NCBI GenBank assembly: GCA_944989445.1 | Contig: CALYLW010000162.1 | Location: 357,001-421,000, forward strand | Source of the DNA: Ampullaceana balthica | Lineage: Eukaryota; Mollusca; Gastropoda; Lymnaeidae | Length of the DNA: 64,000 bases | Reading direction: 5' to 3' | In this document: positions 59,386 to 64,000 of the stretch, piece after piece | Position numbering within the stretch: position 1 is the first letter of the stretch | How the letters are laid out: each line of letters begins with the position of its first letter | Translations under genes and position numbers: made by a program | The notes under the pieces: model-generated | What the model saw: only the letters and a program-made list of their open reading frames with translations | Databases searched by the model: none | Told to the model about the DNA's origin: nothing

Positions 59386-61399
59386 CAGTGGTCCCGAACC
59401 TGGGGTCCGCGGACCACTAGTGGATGTGTCTGGTGGTCAGCGAGCAAAGGAATTTTTTTTTACTGTGGTGTATTTCTCTAGGCATTGTGCGTCTTTCAAC
59501 TCTTTCCATACACAAGATGGAAAAGCTTGTTACCCGTTTTGGCGGCACCACGTCTAAAGAACATCAATGACGCAGAGCGGACAACCGCCCTGGATTAAAA
59601 GATAAACCCATGAAGTATTTTGAAAGGAAGAAACTGGAACATGAAGAACAGACGAAATTTCTCAGGGCCACCACATCAGTAAATGAGAACGCACTGATAG
59701 CTTCATATTTGGTGGCTAAAGGCTAAAAAGCCTTTCACTATCGGTGAAGAATTAATCTTGCCCTCTGCTAAAGACATATGCCGTGAACTCCAAGGATAGG
59801 CTGCTGTAAAAAAAGATAGCACATGTGTTATTGTCGGCTACCACTGTAACTAGGCGCATTGAGGAAATAGCCGAAGATATTGAGATACAATTGTTGTAGA
59901 GGATTAATTCATCACCGTGGTACGCACTCCAGGTTGACGAATCTACAGACATCGACAACAAGGCAATATTACTTGTTTATGTGAGATATATTTATCATGA
60001 GGATGTACATGAGGATTTGTTATGTGCTCTATCTTTGTTAACCAACACCACGGGAGCTGAACTGTTCAAGTCATTGGATGGTTCTATGTCAGGACACCTA
60101 AAATGGTCTTGTGGTGTCGGCATCTGCACAGATGGAGCTGCTGCCATGACCGGATGACTGTCTGGTTTAACAGCTCGGATTAAGGAGGTTGCACCTGAGT
60201 GTGAATCTACGCATTGTATCATTCACAGGGAAATGTTGGCAAGACGAAAAATGTCACAGTGTATTGATTGATGTCGTTAAAATTATTAACCTAATAACCA
60301 CATCAAGGCACACGCCCTTAACTCACGCCTGTTTGAGCAGCTTTGTGAGGAGATGGACGCAGAGCACAGATGCCTTTTTTGTACACAGAAATAAGATGGT
60401 TGTACAGAGGAAAATCGCTAAACAGAGTAAATGAATTATGAGAGCCATTACAAAGATTTCTCTCAGAAAAGAAGTCACCGCTGGCAGCACATTCCAGTGA
60501 CAAGGTATGGGTCGCAAAACTTGCTTACCTGTATGACACATTCAGCCAGCTCAATGAACTCAATCTGTCTCTTTAGGGGAAACTGACAACTGTTTTCAAG
60601 TTGGCTTACAAAGTAGCTGCATTTAAAGCCAAACTGGAACTGTGGGAACGGTGAGTGAACAAAGGCATTTTGGATATGTTTCAAACATTAGCGGGGATTC
60701 TAGGCGAGACTTAGCCTGAACACTCTTTGTCACAGTCGGTGCACGATCACCTGTCTGCTTTTAAAAGAGTTTGAGTGCTACTTCCCAACCACAAAAGACC
60801 CAAGAACTGGTAGGGACTGGATTAGTGAGCAAATTGTCAACAAACCGGGCGAATCTAGCATGACTGTGCATGAACTGCTCGAGATTGCAAATGACGGTGG
60901 CCTTAAAACTGCGTTCGAGAAAACAACTCTTTCAGTCTTCTGGATTAAAGTCATGGTGGACTATCCTGAGATTGCCACCAAAGCAATTAAATCCCTATTG
61001 CCATCTCCGACATCCTATCTGTGTGAAGCGGGTTTTTCTGCAGGGACAGCAACGAAGAATGTCTCCCATTACTCCCAGATGGAACCGTCTCGTTGCAGAA
61101 AAACAAGCTCAGGTTTCTCATTGATTAAACATTCTAGTAAATTAAAATAGTAAATAATGTTTTATTCACTTTTTGTGTAACTGTATTTTATTTTGAAGGC
61201 ATGTTTAAGTACAATTAAATTAAAGCTATAAACTTAAAACAATCTTAAATACCTGTATTAACAATCAACGCAGCCGCAAACCAGACCCCCCCCCACATCC
61301 CCAACCCACCCATAACCCCCCAGCCCCCGTTTAGTGGGCCGCGGTAAAATTATCGAACTTTTAGTGGTCCGCGGCGTTAAAAAAGGTTGGGGAACTCTG
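59386..61399 (+). mobile_element. innermost hAT transposon of the nest, ~2.0 kb, with exact 8-bp duplication
   Basis: ATCTAGAG at 59378-59385 and 61400-61407 bounds the element. Ends: CAGTGGTCCCGAACCTGGGG at the left, and AGGTTGGGGAACTCTG at the right (inverse CAGAGTTCCCCAACCT). Near both ends are GGTCCGCGG phrases. The plus strand holds a decayed transposase: N-terminal part from about 59480 (HFKTHQPS/KYFERKKLEHEEQ-type), a middle with YLIHREML-like traces at 60200, and a C-terminal frame 60860-61150 with FWIKVMVDYPEIATKAIKSL and PSPTSYLCEAGFSA, as in the ZBED/SCAND3/GTF2IRD2 group. Several stops and shifts make it inactive. Confidence 0.88.
60860..61150 (+). pseudogene. C-terminal fragment of a ZBED/SCAND3-like hAT transposase
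   Basis: Frame of 96 codons with FWIKVMVDYPEIATKAIKSL and LLPSPTSYLCEAGFSAGTATK, the hAT dimerisation region. It is followed by a frame change, so the normal last residues (NVSHYSQM... toward the stop) differ from the family. It belongs to the element 59386-61399; other parts of the same gene are in frames 59480-60760. Confidence 0.75.
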
Positions 61400-62165
61400 A
61401 TCTAGAGGGTAGAGTCAGGGACCTGAAGGGGTCTTCTAGAGCAGTGCTTCTCAAAGTGGTGGTCCGCGGACCGGTGCGGGTCCGTGGCCATCCGCTGCCG
61501 GTCCGCAGGTGTTCTAAAAAAAGGGACCGAAAAAAATTGTCAGTACAGGGAAAATAGTGCACCGGTCCTTGGTGCAATGGAAAAAAATCCTGCCGGTCCG
61601 CCATACTAAAAAGTTTGAGAAGCACTGTGCTAGTATATATAATTGATTCAAGTTTGATTTTAACGTAAGTGAACTACTGGAAAAAAATTGTTGGCGCATT
61701 TATATGGCTTATTTTAATTTTAATGTCTTTTGTTTTGTGGCCATCAATAAAAATAATGGTAACAATTGCTTATCTTGTGGAACTAAAACTTGGCACAAAT
61801 AAATACAAAATTGGGGGGGGGGCGGCGGAAAATTCCGTTTTGTTAATTAGCTAATTGTTAAAACGTGAAAATAAATTTTAATAAAAGAAAAGAAAAGCCA
61901 AGATAAGTACTCAATAAGTACTCAACATTACCAAAGTTGTTTGCAAATGGAAGGGATCAGAAATTGGATAAAAAAGAATATACTATTAACTATTAATAAA
62001 GACCGACAATTAGTTGTTGTAAAAGAGAAAACAAAAAGGGCAAGAAGTTCTTGTTAGAATATTTGACATTATAAATCCTGGCGAAATTGAATATGAATTT
62101 TTGAGGTCACAGAGAGGGCAATACTGTTGCAAATAAAGGCAATATTCTGGGACTAACGCATTAGC

Positions 62166-63115
62166 TTGCAAAGTATGTTCGAGCACTCCGAGAACATAGT
62201 GGGAAAAGGGGTAAAAAAAAACTTGTCATCTAAAATTCAAACTGAGCTCATAACAATTTTAGGAGATACAGTTCGCGAAAAATCATCTTTCTTCAATAAC
62301 AAGACACCAAATATTGTTTCCACTGTATTCGATAGCTCTTCATATATTTGACATAAGGATCAAACAAGTCCAGTTTAGTGATATGTAAAGATTGAAAATC
62401 AAAAAGTAGACGCTGTAGAATCTTTCAAAGATTTCATTCAAGGAAAATTATTTTGAATAAATGATGATCTTAAAATAATTGACTGCACAGGCCCAACGTG
62501 TGTTAATACTTCTTAAGGGCTGGAAAGTATACAAGAGTTCAACAAAGGCGCAAAAACATAAAATCTCATGTCACAACTCGTTAAAACAGTTAAACCTAAT
62601 TTGTTAACATGATACTCCAACTGAAACGAATTCTCCAACTACCTTAGTACACTTGAGCTTTGTTACGTATTCTTTCCCAAGACCATACACTGTTGGAAAT
62701 ACATAATTGTTTCTACAAGCAAGGCATTCAGACTTCAGGATACAAAATAGGGAAGATACCATGGAGCCATTTTGAGGTTACCTTGTGAGCTATAGAACTG
62801 AAAGATGCAGACAAAAAGCTCAACACGCGAACAGAGGAAAGAACTTTGCTAGTCACAATGACATCTTTTTATTTTCAAAGTTATATTTTTAAAAATGCTA
62901 TAAATTCTTTACAAACGTATAGTGCGCAACAAAAACATTTCTTATCAGGGTCTACTCACAGAGAAACTAATGGAATGGGATACTTAAGGGATGCTTTGAC
63001 ATTTGATAAAAATTTATGTGGAGACCTCATCATTTTAATCGAACCTTCCAATCAAAGAACAAGAGAGCATATTTTTGGTGATCGAAGCAAATATTTATGT
63101 ATCCATGCTATGTAG
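62166..63115 (+). pseudogene. decayed DUF4371/TTF-type hAT transposase
   Basis: Fragments in changing frames: NLSSKIQTELITILGD (62220-62265), then HKDQTSPV, YVKIENQKVDAVESFKDFI (62350-62445), then IIDCTGPT in place of the usual NCRGQGYD-like block, and a later frame 62846-63115. Stops are frequent. Order and motifs fit TTF-type zinc-finger hAT proteins; it is the coding remnant of the outer element. Confidence 0.6.
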
Positions 63116-63800
63116 AATAACAGTTAAGAAGAAATTTGGTTTCTTCATAAGATGAGATTAAAAGTATATAAATTTGTGTGAAGCTTTGGGAGTTATATAT
63201 AATTTAGAAAACATACATGATTTTCGTACACCAGATAATCTACTGGACTTTGAAATTTATTTTTCAATTAGAGTATTCAAAATATGCCACATGACATAGT
63301 CAGGCAAGGAATATTTTAACCCCATGAATAGAAAAAAAAATTAATGAGTTCAAGAGTAGGTGTTTTATTTAAGCTTATAAAGATATTTAGGCTCGAAGTT
63401 ACCCTGCCTAAAATAATATAATTAATTCGAACATTGCCTACAACTGTCTTAAGTAATGCAGGGAGTTAAAAAGGCTTCTCTAAAATTATTTGAATGATAA
63501 ACTAATAACGATCAATTACGAATACACCAAAATTGTCTAATCTATTGTTATTTTTGGCGATTGGGCATACATTGGATGAAAACATTCATACGTGAACGAT
63601 TGAGCCATGAGGAAAACATATAACTTTAATTTCATTAAAGAAATTAAGCCTTTCTTTTTAACATAAAATTATATAGTGTTCTTATATTACTTTCTAATTA
63701 TTTTTTTACTTTATACCATTAACATATTTTTAGGGGGGGGGCGGCAAATTTGGTTTCTGCCCCGTGCGGCCAATACCCACGCTACGCCGCTGTTTCTGGC

Positions 63801-64000
63801 AATCATTGACAATTTTCTTCAGCCCTACAGCATGGATCAGACGTATATAAAGACATCCATGAGAAATTTGGCTTTCTTTCAAACCAAACTGAGCTCAGCA
63901 ATGACACCATCCGATGGGTAGCAGCCAAGTTAACTCAAAACACGTGCACAGAGCTCTAAAAATGTTAGTGTCTTTGAATGAGCAAAATTGTACACAGTCC
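63801..64000. other. right flank beyond the nested elements
   Basis: Sequence with a short open frame (to 63921) resembling nothing I recognise. Joined over the outer element it would continue the left flank ending at 55022. Confidence 0.3.

Overview
This is an AT-rich, intron-rich animal genome segment with four protein-coding genes embedded in a dense, layered mass of transposable elements. The gene structures (short exons, GT-AG introns), tRNA-headed SINEs, non-LTR reverse transcriptases, many hAT and pogo-like DNA transposons and a Helitron-like element with tandem core repeats point to an invertebrate. A mollusc, perhaps a gastropod, is the best guess, but that is inference from general style and not from a marker gene.

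Layout of genes. (1) 167-8573, plus strand: the last four exons of an unidentified Q-rich, transcription-factor-like protein. (2) 15459-28204, minus strand: Mediator subunit MED8, seven exons that read through in frame from a start codon lying in a YY1-like motif. (3) 36108-42637, plus strand: NF-YC, the histone-fold subunit of the CCAAT-binding factor, ten coding exons. (4) 45235-49716, minus strand: an ankyrin-repeat protein ending in a SOCS box (ASB type, Cul5 ubiquitin-ligase substrate receptor), four coding exons. Genes 1 and 2 converge, genes 2 and 3 are divergent, and genes 3 and 4 converge. I derived the exon joins by hand from GT-AG signals, reading phase and family similarity; all junctions of genes 2, 3 and 4 keep phase.

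Layout of mobile DNA. A pogo/CENP-B-like transposon with a PHD-finger transposase sits antisense in an intron of gene 1 (3500-7057). A Helitron-like 3' terminus (hairpin then CTAG) follows about nine copies of a ~155-bp repeat at 12.1-15.0 kb. A 5'-truncated but intact-ORF LINE lies inside MED8 (18.2-19.6 kb). Two copies of one ~670-bp MITE, each with its own 8-bp target duplication, and several SINEs lie in MED8 intron 1, one MITE being inserted in a SINE tail. A TIR-bounded block at 29.0-31.9 kb carries a LINE remnant. From 50 kb to the right end almost everything is DNA transposon, including a three-level nest (55023-63792, 55597-61627, 59386-61399) in which every level is bounded by its own 8-bp target duplication.

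How the genes work together: three of the four (MED8, NF-YC and, if its composition is a guide, gene 1) act in RNA polymerase II transcription; the fourth is a probable ubiquitin-ligase adaptor. No operon-like logic applies. I found no CRISPR array, rRNA gene or free-standing tRNA gene.
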